A DNA stretch of 64,000 nucleotides from Ruminococcus sp. YRD2003. Its GTDB lineage: Bacteria > Bacillota > Clostridia > Oscillospirales > Ruminococcaceae. Within the stretch, counting starts at the first letter, position 1. Each line of letters opens with the position of its first letter. The notes beneath the pieces are model-generated. The model saw only the letters and a program-made list of their open reading frames with translations. It was not told where the DNA came from and searched no databases. Made by a program: the position numbers and the translations under genes. Location of the stretch: contig FNZT01000006.1 in the NCBI GenBank assembly GCA_900109435.1, positions 124,001-188,000 of the forward strand, written 5' to 3'. This document shows positions 27,241 through 35,009 of this stretch, in pieces.

Positions 27241-27280
27241 TATAAAGGGCGTGATGAAGTTCATCACGCCCTTTATATTT
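27241..27280. terminator. Bidirectional terminator between trpC and the dockerin repeat gene
   Basis: An 18-bp perfect stem TATAAAGGGCGTGATGAA / TTCATCACGCCCTTTATA with a one-base centre, T-rich on both sides. Confidence 0.85.
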
Positions 27281-27302
27281 GAATGGAGAAGTAAAAGTGT
27301 TG

Positions 27303-29366
27303 TCAGCTTAGTATCCAGTTGACGGTCTGTCCGTCGTACAGCTCTTTCGGTACCTTTATCTGCTGTAGGCACACCGAGAGCATATCTTCACTTGCGCCGC
27401 CATCTTTTTCGCGGCTTGACGTTACTGTAACGGAACAGCCGTCCTCGGAGTATTCGGCATTTTCAACGGTGATGCAACATTTTCCGCCGCTTGTTTGCAG
27501 CTGACAGTTCATAAGGAGAACGTTCTGCGTGAAGAAGCCATTGTAGGACTCGAGATATTCCGTCACAAGGTCTTTCCGCAACACCTTCGAGAGGTACTCC
27601 TCAAGCTCAGCCGATGAGGTGATAACTGCCGAATAATCGCCATTTTCAACTATGTCCCAGACCTCCGGCTTCATATCGCTGCCCGTGTCGCAGTACCAGT
27701 CGGTCTTCGCGGAATAAACCAGACTTGCGGGCTGTGCAGGCTCGGGCTGAGGATCATTGCACGTCCATACGACCTTCTGACCCTTGTATGCCTCCTTGGG
27801 AAGCTCGATAGCTCCCACACATACGGACATTATATTCGCTGCTGCATATGTATAGTCAAACCCGGCATTGACGGTTATCGTGTCGCCGAATCCAACGCTG
27901 CCTATGTAAAGGCACGGGCTTGCTCCCGAGCGCTGCTCAATTACGTTCATGAAGAGGACTTTTTCAGCGAAGTATTTGTCATCGTACAGCTTAGCGTACT
28001 CTGCGATCTTCTCATCGGTGCAGACCTCGGTGAGGTAAGCCGTGAGCTCATCTGTGCTCGTAATAACACCTGAATATCCCATTCCGTTCAGCTTATCGCG
28101 GTTCTCCTTCCTGAAGCCCGTGTAGCCGAATGTATAGTCTACCCTTTTCTTGTAGGCAGGAAAATCGGAATCTCCAAAGGGAGAAGCAACGTTTGTGCTT
28201 ATCCACCACTCCACTGCCTGTGTCTCGTACTCCGACTTCGGAAGCACCACCTGTGCCATGCAAACCGACATGACCGCTTCGCCGACCTGCGGGTCTTCCC
28301 ATTCGGCGTATATCTTTATCTTTTCGCCGACTTCTACGCCGTTTATCGTGAAGAGAGGACGGGCACACATACTCTGCGGGAGAGTATTGATGAAAAGTAC
28401 ATTCTCCGCAAAGAACGCCTCATCGTACTTCTCGGCGTACTCGGCTTTTTTCTCATCGGTGCATATAGACGAGAGGTAGATGTCGAGCTGCTTTGTGGTC
28501 GTGATGACCGAATTGAAGCCGCCGCTTATCCTCTGCCATATCCCGTCTTTGAAGCCGTCATGATTCATAGTCCAGTCGACGCTCGCCTTGTAGACGGGGA
28601 CTTCCGTGCAGGTGGGAGGTTCAACGTCGTAGTGCTCGTTGCACGTCCATACGACGGATCGTCCGTCATAGGCTTCCTTTGCAAATACGACCTGACCGAG
28701 ACATACCGACATCACGGCTATCTCGGTTATCTCCCGCGCGTACCGTGTATTGACCGAGATATGATCATCGCTCATGTCAAGGCTGTCTATCGACAGGGCG
28801 CACTCACCGCCGACGCTCTGTGATATCGCATTCATAAACAGCACATTATCGACAAAGAAGTCCTCGTTGTATATTTCCGTATACTTCGTGATATTCTCTT
28901 CCGTACATATCTCGGAAAGGTATGCATAGAGCTCGTCTGCGCTCGTGATGACACCCGAATATCCGTCCTTTATCTTGCTCCAGATATCGTCCTTGAAGCC
29001 GCTCTGTCCCATTGTCCAGTCCATTTTTGCAGTATAGAATGTCATGCAGGCGGTCTCGTTTGACTCGCTTTTCAAAGAGTCGCGCACCAACAGCTCACGG
29101 GCGTCTTTTGCGGTGACTCCCGCTCTGCCGTCAACATCCGCATTGACGAGACCCTGCGGTGACAGACCATACTTGTCATGGTTTGCGATGTGTTGGAGAA
29201 TAGCAACGGAATCAGCCAGTGTAGCCTTCGTGTCGAGGTTTGCGTCGCCTTTGAGGCAGCTGATGCTTGCTGTCGGGTCAACACTTATCCCGTATGACGT
29301 AATAGTGTTAATTGCTCCCATGCAGCAAACAGCCGCAGTGATAATACTTAACATCTTCTTTTTCAT
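27303..29366 (-). CDS. Secreted protein with N-terminal dockerin and four tandem ~135-residue repeats
   Basis: 687 residues from the ATG at 29366 (AAGGAGTGAGAGGT upstream). Signal peptide 1-26; dockerin about 37-98 (LKGDANLDTKATLADSVAIL and NADVDGRAGVTAKDAREL), unusually at the N-terminus. Four repeats follow, about 110-245, 255-390, 400-535 and 545-687. Each shows a DW/DYT start, GVITSxxEL, FFxxNVLFMN (variants), xxQSxGG, then MSVCxxQVxLPKExYxGQxVxW. The signature vaguely recalls PrcB C-terminal-like domains, but I cannot confirm homology. It has no catalytic motif I recognise. It is the third gene of a sigma / membrane protein / dockerin unit (gaps of 14-bp overlap and 19 bp), so it may be a cellulosome-attached sensor or protease-inhibitor-like protein. 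Confidence 0.8.
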   Translation of the reverse strand: MKKKMLSIITAAVCCMGAINTITSYGISVDPTASISCLKGDANLDTKATLADSVAILQHIANHDKYGLSPQGLVNADVDGRAGVTAKDARELLVRDSLKSESNETACMTFYTAKMDWTMGQSGFKDDIWSKIKDGYSGVITSADELYAYLSEICTEENITKYTEIYNEDFFVDNVLFMNAISQSVGGECALSIDSLDMSDDHISVNTRYAREITEIAVMSVCLGQVVFAKEAYDGRSVVWTCNEHYDVEPPTCTEVPVYKASVDWTMNHDGFKDGIWQRISGGFNSVITTTKQLDIYLSSICTDEKKAEYAEKYDEAFFAENVLFINTLPQSMCARPLFTINGVEVGEKIKIYAEWEDPQVGEAVMSVCMAQVVLPKSEYETQAVEWWISTNVASPFGDSDFPAYKKRVDYTFGYTGFRKENRDKLNGMGYSGVITSTDELTAYLTEVCTDEKIAEYAKLYDDKYFAEKVLFMNVIEQRSGASPCLYIGSVGFGDTITVNAGFDYTYAAANIMSVCVGAIELPKEAYKGQKVVWTCNDPQPEPAQPASLVYSAKTDWYCDTGSDMKPEVWDIVENGDYSAVITSSAELEEYLSKVLRKDLVTEYLESYNGFFTQNVLLMNCQLQTSGGKCCITVENAEYSEDGCSVTVTSSREKDGGASEDMLSVCLQQIKVPKELYDGQTVNWILS

Positions 29367-29385
29367 ACCTCTCACTCCTTTACAT

Positions 29386-30225
29386 TTACATAGTTTGCCA
29401 ATATATCCAGTAGCCGTCATATCCCTCGAATTTGAGCACAATGGGGTAGGCGCCTGCCTCAATTCCTGAGACAAATTCATAGATCTGCACATTGCAGCTG
29501 ATAAGGCTGTCGTCGGAGACGAACACAGTCGAGTCTATCAGCTCGCCGACTTCCATAGACCTTGCTTCCCAGCCCTTTGTGGTGTATGTTTTTTTGTTGT
29601 ACTCCAAATAGCTGAATCTTTGGTACACTTCAAGTCTCTCTGCCAGCGTTGGTGATGTCGTTGTTACTGCCTGACTTGTGCCGACCGTGACAACGACCTG
29701 CGTCATCACAGGTTGCGTGGTCTCCGCTATTTCGGGAAAAGGCGACACAGTCGCGGCGGTTGTGGTGGTCACTGTCTTAAGCTCTGTTTCGTCGCGGATA
29801 TCGTCGTGGGTTTGCGTAGTTTCCGCTGTTGTTGTCGTGTGTGCCGCTGCCGTGGTCGGGGAGCCTGATGAGGTCGTCGAGCGAGCCGAAGTCGAAGTCT
29901 CGTCAGCCTCTGATGTTACTGTCTGAGTGGTCGCTGTCTGCACTGATGTAGTGCTCGGCGCGGACTGAGCTATAGTGCTCGGCATAGTCGGAGTGTCGTC
30001 AGACTCGGAAGGGGCTGTCTCTGTCTCAACTATGATTCCGCTGTCAACAGGGTGCGGCTTTTCGGGCGTTGTGAGCTTCAACGCGGCAAATATGAGCCCG
30101 AACATACACGCCGTCGCCCCCACAAGAGCCGTCCTTTTTATGATGATCTTTCTTTTGTTTTTCTTCTCGGCATAGGCGTCACGTATCCTGAATACGGCGT
30201 CAGCCATCTCTTTAGAACTCTTCAT
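29386..30225 (-). CDS. Single-pass membrane protein with Ser/Thr-rich stalk, putative anti-sigma factor
   Basis: 279 residues. The cytoplasmic head (1-30, MKSSKEMADAVFRIRDAYAEKKNKRK) is followed by one transmembrane helix (about 31-50), a Ser/Thr/Pro-rich stalk (about 55-195, with many TT and ST runs), and a compact C-terminal domain (about 200-279, including SYLEYNKKTYTTKGWEARSMEVGELID and FEGYDGYWIYWQ). The start overlaps the sigma-factor stop by 14 bp, which strongly suggests translational coupling and an anti-sigma role. The layout resembles the RsgI polysaccharide-sensing anti-sigma factors of Clostridium thermocellum in principle, but sequence similarity was not established and the sigma partner is ECF type, not SigI. 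The outer domain is of unknown family. Confidence 0.65.
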   Translation of the reverse strand: MKSSKEMADAVFRIRDAYAEKKNKRKIIIKRTALVGATACMFGLIFAALKLTTPEKPHPVDSGIIVETETAPSESDDTPTMPSTIAQSAPSTTSVQTATTQTVTSEADETSTSARSTTSSGSPTTAAAHTTTTAETTQTHDDIRDETELKTVTTTTAATVSPFPEIAETTQPVMTQVVVTVGTSQAVTTTSPTLAERLEVYQRFSYLEYNKKTYTTKGWEARSMEVGELIDSTVFVSDDSLISCNVQIYEFVSGIEAGAYPIVLKFEGYDGYWIYWQTM

Positions 30226-30769
30226 AGTGAAAGCCCGCCCTTTCCAGTTTTGACTTCAGTGACTTCTTCGCTCTGTACAGCAGGTCGCCGACCTGCCGCT
30301 TCGACTTGCCCATGACCTGTGCGATACCGTCTGTGTCGAGTGCTTCAAAGTACATCAGATACAGAACCTGATAGTAGTCGGGAGCAAGTTCCTTCATACT
30401 CCTGTGGAGCTCGATATTTTGCTCTGTTCTCAGATGCTCGCGCTCGACGTCGGTGCCGTCCGAAAGCGTGATGTACTCGTCTATAGGCTGCTCCGAGAAA
30501 CGCGATCTGTGGCGCTTGAGGTAGTTGCAGGCAGAGTTGCGGGCTATGGCATAGAGCCATGTCTTGAACGAGCATTTTCCGCTGAATCGCGGCTTCTTCA
30601 CTGCCAGCTTCACAAATGTGTCCTGCACTATGTCCTCTGTCTCGGCGGAATTCCTTACGATACCGTTGATATACAGTGTCAGTCCGTTATAATATATGTC
30701 GATTATCTCTCTGAGTCCATTATCATCACCATCAAGGAAACGGCGGTAGCGATCCGCATCGTTGCCCAT
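30212..30769 (-). CDS. ECF-type RNA polymerase sigma factor
   Basis: 185 residues from the ATG at 30769, preceded by GGAGGAAAT; an upstream in-frame ATG at 30796 is not needed. Region 2 (about 10-80) includes IIDIYYNGLTLYINGIVRN and the helix TEDIVQDTFVKLAVKKPRF, then FKTWLYAIARNSACNYLKRH. Region 4 (about 120-170) carries APDYYQVLYLMYFEALDTDGIAQVMGKSKRQVGDLLYRAKKSL. It overlaps the downstream putative anti-sigma gene by 14 bp and heads an operon whose third gene encodes a dockerin protein. A regulon linked to extracellular substrate sensing is inferred. Confidence 0.9.
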   Translation of the reverse strand: MGNDADRYRRFLDGDDNGLREIIDIYYNGLTLYINGIVRNSAETEDIVQDTFVKLAVKKPRFSGKCSFKTWLYAIARNSACNYLKRHRSRFSEQPIDEYITLSDGTDVEREHLRTEQNIELHRSMKELAPDYYQVLYLMYFEALDTDGIAQVMGKSKRQVGDLLYRAKKSLKSKLERAGFHYEEF

Positions 30770-30894
30770 AGATTTCCTCCTTCGCGTGTGCTGCAAACTT
30801 GCTTCTGTTTATTAGACACAGCTGTCAGTGATTTTTCGCAGACATTTTTTTCATTATACATTTTTTCTCGGAGAAATGCAACAGAAAAACGATG

Positions 30895-30923
30895 TTGACA
30901 AACCATTTTTATCAGTGTATAAT
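30895..30923 (+). promoter_or_regulatory. Promoter of the GNAT gene
   Basis: TTGACA (30895-30900), 17-bp spacer, TATAAT (30918-30923), a perfect SigA-type match. Confidence 0.85.
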
Positions 30924-30945
30924 GAGGTAAAACAGGAGGGATAGC

Positions 30946-31428
30946 ATGATACGTAAAATTGACAGAAGCGAGTTCCCTGTGTGCGCTGACATCATACGCA
31001 GAAGCTTTATGACAGTTGCCGACGAGTTCGGCTTTACACCCGAGAATGCGCCCCGCTTCGCAGCCTTTGCGACTACAGCGGAAAAGCTGCGTGAACAGCT
31101 CGATGAACAGCACCGCCTTATGTATGTGTACTGTTCCGATGACAGGATCGTGGGATTTTATTCGCTGCTCATGCGCGGTGAAAACGAGTGCGAGCTCGGA
31201 AGCCTCTCGGTGCTCCCCGACTACCGTCACAAAGGCATAGGAGAGGAGCTCGTAAGGAACGCTATGGATACTGCACGCAGCTGCGGCTGCAAGGTCATGA
31301 AGCTAAGCATAGTCGAGGAGAATACCGTCCTCCGCCGCTGGTACGAAAGCCTCGGCGCTGTCCATACGGGTACGGAAACGTTTGATTTTTTCCCGTTCAC
31401 CTGCGGATACATGAGGATAGAACTCTGA
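30946..31428 (+). CDS. GNAT family N-acetyltransferase
   Basis: 160 residues; ribosome site AGGAGGGAT before the ATG. GNAT fold with acetyl-CoA motif A in ELGSLSVLPDYRHKGIGEELVRNAMDTAR (R/Q-x-x-G-x-G/A as RHKGIGE, about residues 93-99). Motif B is in KLSIVEENTVLRRWYESLGAVHTGTETFDFFPFTCGYM. The substrate is unknown; small-molecule or ribosomal-protein acetylation are both possible. It is monocistronic with its own consensus promoter and lies just upstream of the ABC-F resistance-type gene, but the two are separated by another promoter. Confidence 0.9.
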   Translation: MIRKIDRSEFPVCADIIRRSFMTVADEFGFTPENAPRFAAFATTAEKLREQLDEQHRLMYVYCSDDRIVGFYSLLMRGENECELGSLSVLPDYRHKGIGEELVRNAMDTARSCGCKVMKLSIVEENTVLRRWYESLGAVHTGTETFDFFPFTCGYMRIEL

Positions 31429-31436
31429 TTTTTTGC

Positions 31437-31465
31437 TTGACATTCACTGTGAGCTGTGCTATAAT
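31437..31465 (+). promoter_or_regulatory. Perfect consensus promoter of the ABC-F leader
   Basis: TTGACA (31437-31442), 17-bp spacer, TATAAT (31460-31465); transcript start near 31472. Together with the leader it gives constitutive initiation with control by attenuation. Confidence 0.85.
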
Positions 31466-31494
31466 ACTTACAGAATTTCAGGAGAGGTGAGAGG

Positions 31495-31506
31495 ATGAAA
31501 AAATAA
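31495..31506 (+). CDS. Upstream mini-ORF (MKK-stop) in the ABC-F leader
   Basis: ATG AAA AAA TAA behind a strong ribosome site (AGGAGAGGTGAGAGG). Three-residue leader ORFs are, as I recall, reported in ABC-F attenuators, where a stalled ribosome prevents terminator formation. Confidence 0.55.
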   Translation: MKK

Positions 31507-31677
31507 TTCACTTTTGAACGCATCAATATCTTTTACAGTGTATGCATGGGCATATGCTGTTGATTTGTGCTGCCAAAAGTGGATTATGTTCTCATAACCT
31601 CTTTTTGCTTTTTCATATGATATCTGCGGGCATATGGTCATTTCCTCCCCCGCTCTTTGAGGTTTCTCGGAACATAA

Positions 31678-31716
31678 CGGAACTGTTTGGCAGCAATCAG
31701 TTCCGTTTTTGTTTTC
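31678..31716 (+). terminator. Attenuator terminator in the ABC-F leader
   Basis: An 8-bp stem CGGAACTG-loop-CAGTTCCG is followed by TTTTTGTTTTC, 25 bp before the gene's start. It is a textbook intrinsic terminator inside a leader. Confidence 0.8.
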
Positions 31717-31740
31717 GGAACACATGAAGGAGGAATGCTT

Positions 31741-33267
31741 ATGTCACAAATAAGAGCAGATAAACTTACTTTCAGCTATGACGGTTCCGCGGAGCCCGTA
31801 TTTGAAAATGCCTGCTTTACGCTCGATACCGACTGGAAACTCGGGCTCATCGGCAGAAACGGCAAAGGCAAGACCACGCTTCTGCGGCTGCTGACGGGCG
31901 AACTCTCGGGCAAGGGGACACTGGTGTGCTCGGTACCTGTCGCTTACTTCCCCTACCCTGTCACTGCTGAGCAGATGAAACTGTCCGCTGCCTGCTTTGC
32001 AGAGGAGCTCCGCAGCGGCTGCGAGCTTTGGCGCGTGATATGCGAGCTCTCCGAGCTCCGTGAAGATGCGGATATACTGTATCGTCCGTTCGACACGCTA
32101 AGCTTCGGACAGCGCACGAAGGTGCTTCTCGCGATACTCTTCTCGGGCGAGAACGACTTCCTGCTCATCGACGAGCCGACTAATCATCTCGACGCGCGGG
32201 CACGTGAGAACGTGCGGCAGTACCTGTCCTCAAAAAAGGGCTTCATTCTTGTCTCGCACGACCGCGACCTGCTCGACGCCTGCACTGACCACATCCTCGT
32301 GCTCAACCGCAAAACGATAATGGTGCAAAGCGGAAATATCTCGTGCTGGCAGGAGAATCAGCAGCGCCGCGACCAATTCGCCGAGGCTGAAAATGAAAAA
32401 CACAGAAAACAGATACGCAGACTCCGTCAGGCAGCAAAGCGCACCGCAGAATGGGCTGACAAAAGCGAGCGTTCAAAGATAGGATTTGACCCCTTAAAAG
32501 AGCCCGACCGCTGTATCAGCACGCGCTCTTATATAGGTGCAAAGACCAAGAAAATGCAAAGCCGCGTGAAAAACACGGAGAACCGCATTCAACGTGAGAT
32601 AGCCGAGCAGGAAGGTCTGTTGCAGGACATAGAGGAGATAGCGGAGCTGAAAATGTCTCCGCTCGAGCACCACAAGGAAACTCTCGTAACACTGCGGGAC
32701 TGTTCCTTGAAGTATGATGGCGCGCCTGCTCCGATGTTCAGCGGACTGACCCTCACCGTCAGACGCGGAGAGCGCATTGCTCTGCACGGCTCGAATGGCT
32801 GCGGCAAATCTACGCTCATGCGAGTTATCCTGCATCGGGCGGGTGCGCTCACGACCGACGATGACCTGCTTGTTGACGGAATATGTGAGACTGCATCGGG
32901 GCTTATTGTTTCCTATGTCCCGCAGGACGCCTCGTTTCTGAAGGGCTCTGTCCCCTCCTTCTGCGAGGAACGCAGACTCGACCGAAGCCTCTTCTGCACA
33001 GTGCTACGTCAGCTCGACCTCAGCCGCGCTCAGCTCGCCAAGGATATCTCGGAATACTCGGCAGGGCAGAAGAAAAAGGTGCTGCTCGCTGCAAGCCTGC
33101 TTACTCCCGCGCACCTTTACATCTGGGACGAGCCGCTGAATTTCATCGACATCTTCTCGCGTATGCAGCTGGAAAAACTGCTCGATTCCTACCGCCCTAC
33201 CATGCTATTCGCAGAGCATGATATCCGCTTCCGCAATAACATAGCCACAAGAACTGTCAGCCTCTGA
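31741..33267 (+). CDS. ABC-F ribosome protection protein (Lsa/CplR-like)
   Basis: 508 residues from the ATG at 31741 (AAGGAGG about 8 bp upstream; an ATG at 31735 is too close). Two ABC modules without membrane segments: Walker A GRNGKGKTT and GSNGCGKST, signatures LSFGQRTKV and YSAGQKKKV, Walker B LLIDEPTNHLD and YIWDEPLNFID. The two are joined by a charged interdomain linker (about 200-310). The N-terminus SYDGSAEPVFENACFTLDTDWKLGLIGRNG resembles the Lsa/CplR branch, which displaces lincosamides, streptogramin A and pleuromutilins from the ribosome. The attenuator leader supports an antibiotic-inducible role. The exact drug spectrum cannot be read from sequence. Confidence 0.85.
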   Translation: MSQIRADKLTFSYDGSAEPVFENACFTLDTDWKLGLIGRNGKGKTTLLRLLTGELSGKGTLVCSVPVAYFPYPVTAEQMKLSAACFAEELRSGCELWRVICELSELREDADILYRPFDTLSFGQRTKVLLAILFSGENDFLLIDEPTNHLDARARENVRQYLSSKKGFILVSHDRDLLDACTDHILVLNRKTIMVQSGNISCWQENQQRRDQFAEAENEKHRKQIRRLRQAAKRTAEWADKSERSKIGFDPLKEPDRCISTRSYIGAKTKKMQSRVKNTENRIQREIAEQEGLLQDIEEIAELKMSPLEHHKETLVTLRDCSLKYDGAPAPMFSGLTLTVRRGERIALHGSNGCGKSTLMRVILHRAGALTTDDDLLVDGICETASGLIVSYVPQDASFLKGSVPSFCEERRLDRSLFCTVLRQLDLSRAQLAKDISEYSAGQKKKVLLAASLLTPAHLYIWDEPLNFIDIFSRMQLEKLLDSYRPTMLFAEHDIRFRNNIATRTVSL

Positions 33268-33299
33268 GAGCTGACAGAATAAAAACATCTTTACGCAAA

Positions 33300-33340
33300 A
33301 CAGCGGCACCCGAAATTAGTGTGCCGCTGTCTTTTTGTTT
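33300..33340. terminator. Terminator between ABC-F and DUF3810-like genes
   Basis: ACAGCGGCAC / GTGCCGCTGT stem followed by CTTTTTGTTT on the plus strand; the minus side is T-rich as well. The stem sequence is shared with 11322. Confidence 0.8.
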
Positions 33341-33355
33341 GGTATGAGCGTTTTA

Positions 33356-34462
33356 TTAAGGAGTTTCCTCGGCTGGGAAATAGTAATCGAGCAGCAGGTT
33401 CACCATACGTGAATAGCTCTTGACGCCGTCCTCGACTCCGTTGAGCTTCATGCTCGTATCAGAGGCCGACTCGGAAAAGGCGCTGACTGTCTCGGTATCG
33501 AAAACCTCTTTGTCCTCGTTATCCTCCCAGTAGTTGTCGGGGAGAAAACGGAACCAGTCGTTCGCCACCTGCGGCGATACCTTGTCGGTCAGGTCAAAGC
33601 CTGACTGTACGTCGTTTTCGTATATCTGATTTTGTACATACTCCAGTGCGTCAAGGCAGCCGCTGTACTTCACCTGCGGGTCATCACTGCCCTGTGTTGC
33701 CACAAACGAAATGAAGTTCGCCTCGTCCTCCTGCATGAATCCTTTGAGGTGAGCGTACTCGTGACAGATGACCTCTGGCTGTATCTCTGGTACCATGTCC
33801 GCGTTGTAGGTGGACTCCATCGAAAACGGGAAGTACATCCCCGCCGTGCCCGTCTGGCTCATAAAGTATGAGAACATTATCGGCTTGGGTCTCGGATAGT
33901 AGCCGCGAAGCTGCGGGTACTGCTCCGACGCCTTCTTCATCGCCTTTTTGCACTCGGTCGTGACGTCTATGGTCAGTACAAAACGGTCATTTTCATCGCG
34001 CGGAACCTGCTGTGCGAGATCGTTTGCCTCGTCGATGAGAAGGGAGTAGAGCTGCTTGAGCTCCTCGTTATCATGCTCCTTCGCTGTGAAGTAGCGCTCG
34101 GAAAAGCGCGTACAGCCGTAAAGTGTGAAGCAGTTCAGGGACTCCGTCACCATAACAAAGGCGAGTATCCACATCACTGTCGATACCGATACCGAGGCGA
34201 CCGTTCTGCGGGACTTTTTCATAAATATCAGCATTATTATCATCACAGGTATGCCTACAAAAAACAGCACAAGCGCCGCAACTATCATCAGCTCGCCCAC
34301 CGATATCGGCAGCAGTCCGCTGACGAAAACATAGGGAGTAGATATGTACGGGAAGATGTATGCGGCGTAGAAATCAGCGAAGGTCTGTGAGAGCCTGCCT
34401 GCGGCTGTCAGCAACACCGCCGCTCCAATGAGTATCAAAGGGATAAGGTAGCGTTTTTTCAT
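33356..34462 (-). CDS. DUF3810-like membrane zinc metallopeptidase
   Basis: 368 residues from the ATG at 34462 (AAAGGTG upstream). A longer frame to 34621 runs through the MITE and is not used. Three transmembrane segments lie in the first 130 residues (about 5-22, 48-75, 88-108). A conserved cytoplasmic or extracellular catalytic part follows, with zincin motif ICHEYAHLKGF (HExxH, about residues 237-247) and a downstream Glu in QEDEANFISF as the likely third ligand. The family DUF3810 is of unknown function in Firmicutes and Bacteroidetes. It is monocistronic. The MITE copy B lies 19 bp upstream, so its native promoter may be separated or supplied by the element. Confidence 0.75.
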   Translation of the reverse strand: MKKRYLIPLILIGAAVLLTAAGRLSQTFADFYAAYIFPYISTPYVFVSGLLPISVGELMIVAALVLFFVGIPVMIIMLIFMKKSRRTVASVSVSTVMWILAFVMVTESLNCFTLYGCTRFSERYFTAKEHDNEELKQLYSLLIDEANDLAQQVPRDENDRFVLTIDVTTECKKAMKKASEQYPQLRGYYPRPKPIMFSYFMSQTGTAGMYFPFSMESTYNADMVPEIQPEVICHEYAHLKGFMQEDEANFISFVATQGSDDPQVKYSGCLDALEYVQNQIYENDVQSGFDLTDKVSPQVANDWFRFLPDNYWEDNEDKEVFDTETVSAFSESASDTSMKLNGVEDGVKSYSRMVNLLLDYYFPAEETP

Positions 34463-34480
34463 TTTTTCACCTTTTATTAG

Positions 34481-34652
34481 GGCAATACCGCACAAAGCTT
34501 GTGCTGGAGATGCGCCGACAGATTTTTCGTCAGATTGTATAGAAATTCCGCAGGCATACTGACGTATGTCAAGGGATTTCTGTGCAAGATGACGGGAAAT
34601 ATGCAAGCATATCCAGTACAAAGCCTTCAGGCGGGCTTTGTGCGGTGTTGCC
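34481..34652. mobile_element. 172-bp MITE-like element, copy B
   Basis: Begins GGCAATACCGCACAAAGC and ends GCTTTGTGCGGTGTTGCC: 18-bp terminal inverted repeats with one mismatch. Flanked on both sides by TTAG (34477-34480 and 34653-34656), a possible 3-4-bp target duplication. It is the same length as copy A and in opposite orientation. It lies 19 bp upstream of the DUF3810-like start. Confidence 0.85.
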
Positions 34653-34669
34653 TTAGATTAATTCAAGTT

Positions 34670-34884
34670 TTATCCTGTTCTGACCTTTATGACGCTCCCT
34701 AATGAAAGAATGACCAACGGAAGCCACAAAAATACTGTCAATATACAGCAGCATATAAGCAGAGTTGTTTTTTTATCAGCATTATCATTCCTATCAGTGA
34801 TACGAATCGCAGAACGATAAGAGGAGATGCAAATATTCCAAGAGAGGCAAGTATACATAAATATGTATATATAAATTATTCCAT
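34670..34884 (-). pseudogene. Broken small membrane protein gene
   Basis: The minus strand reads ATG GAA TAA at 34884, then, in the same frame, FIYTYLCILASLGIFASPLIV...MIMLIKK up to an A7 tract (34774-34768). The continuation TTLLICCCILTVFLWLPLVIL...VKVRTG-stop lies one frame back. Two hydrophobic helices are split by the frameshift, and a stop sits at codon 3. The slip site is the canonical A_AAA_AAA heptamer, so programmed -1 shifting is conceivable, but the early stop argues for decay. The rest of 34885-35009 has no feature. Confidence 0.45.
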
Positions 34885-35009
34885 ACCGAACACCTGTAGT
34901 TTTCTGTCGCCTTTTGGATAGATCCTGATTATACGGCTGAGCAATTGTTATGTTTATTATAAAAGAAAAAGCCGCCCTTGTCAAGGAAAAGGACGGCTGT
35001 AAAATATTG

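Larger units (their letters stand above)
31472..31740 (+). promoter_or_regulatory. ABC-F attenuator leader (about 270 nt)
   Basis: The leader contains a mini-ORF (31495-31506), a local hairpin TTATG-ttct-CATAA (around 31585-31598), a GC-rich GCGGG / CCCGC hairpin (31626-31653), and a terminator (31678-31716). TTATGTTC (31585-31592) can alternatively pair with GAACATAA (31670-31677), which abuts the terminator base. This gives mutually exclusive folds. Similar ribosome-sensing attenuators are known in front of ABC-F resistance genes such as lmo0919 and vmlR. Confidence 0.65.

Noticed and set aside
32199..32214. CACGTGAGAAC in the ABC-F gene as a parS site
   Set aside because: Only the central CACGTG and a few flanking bases match the 16-bp consensus.
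34481..34621. N-terminal extension of the DUF3810-like protein
   Set aside because: The in-frame extension lies wholly in the MITE, and the ribosome site supports the ATG at 34462.
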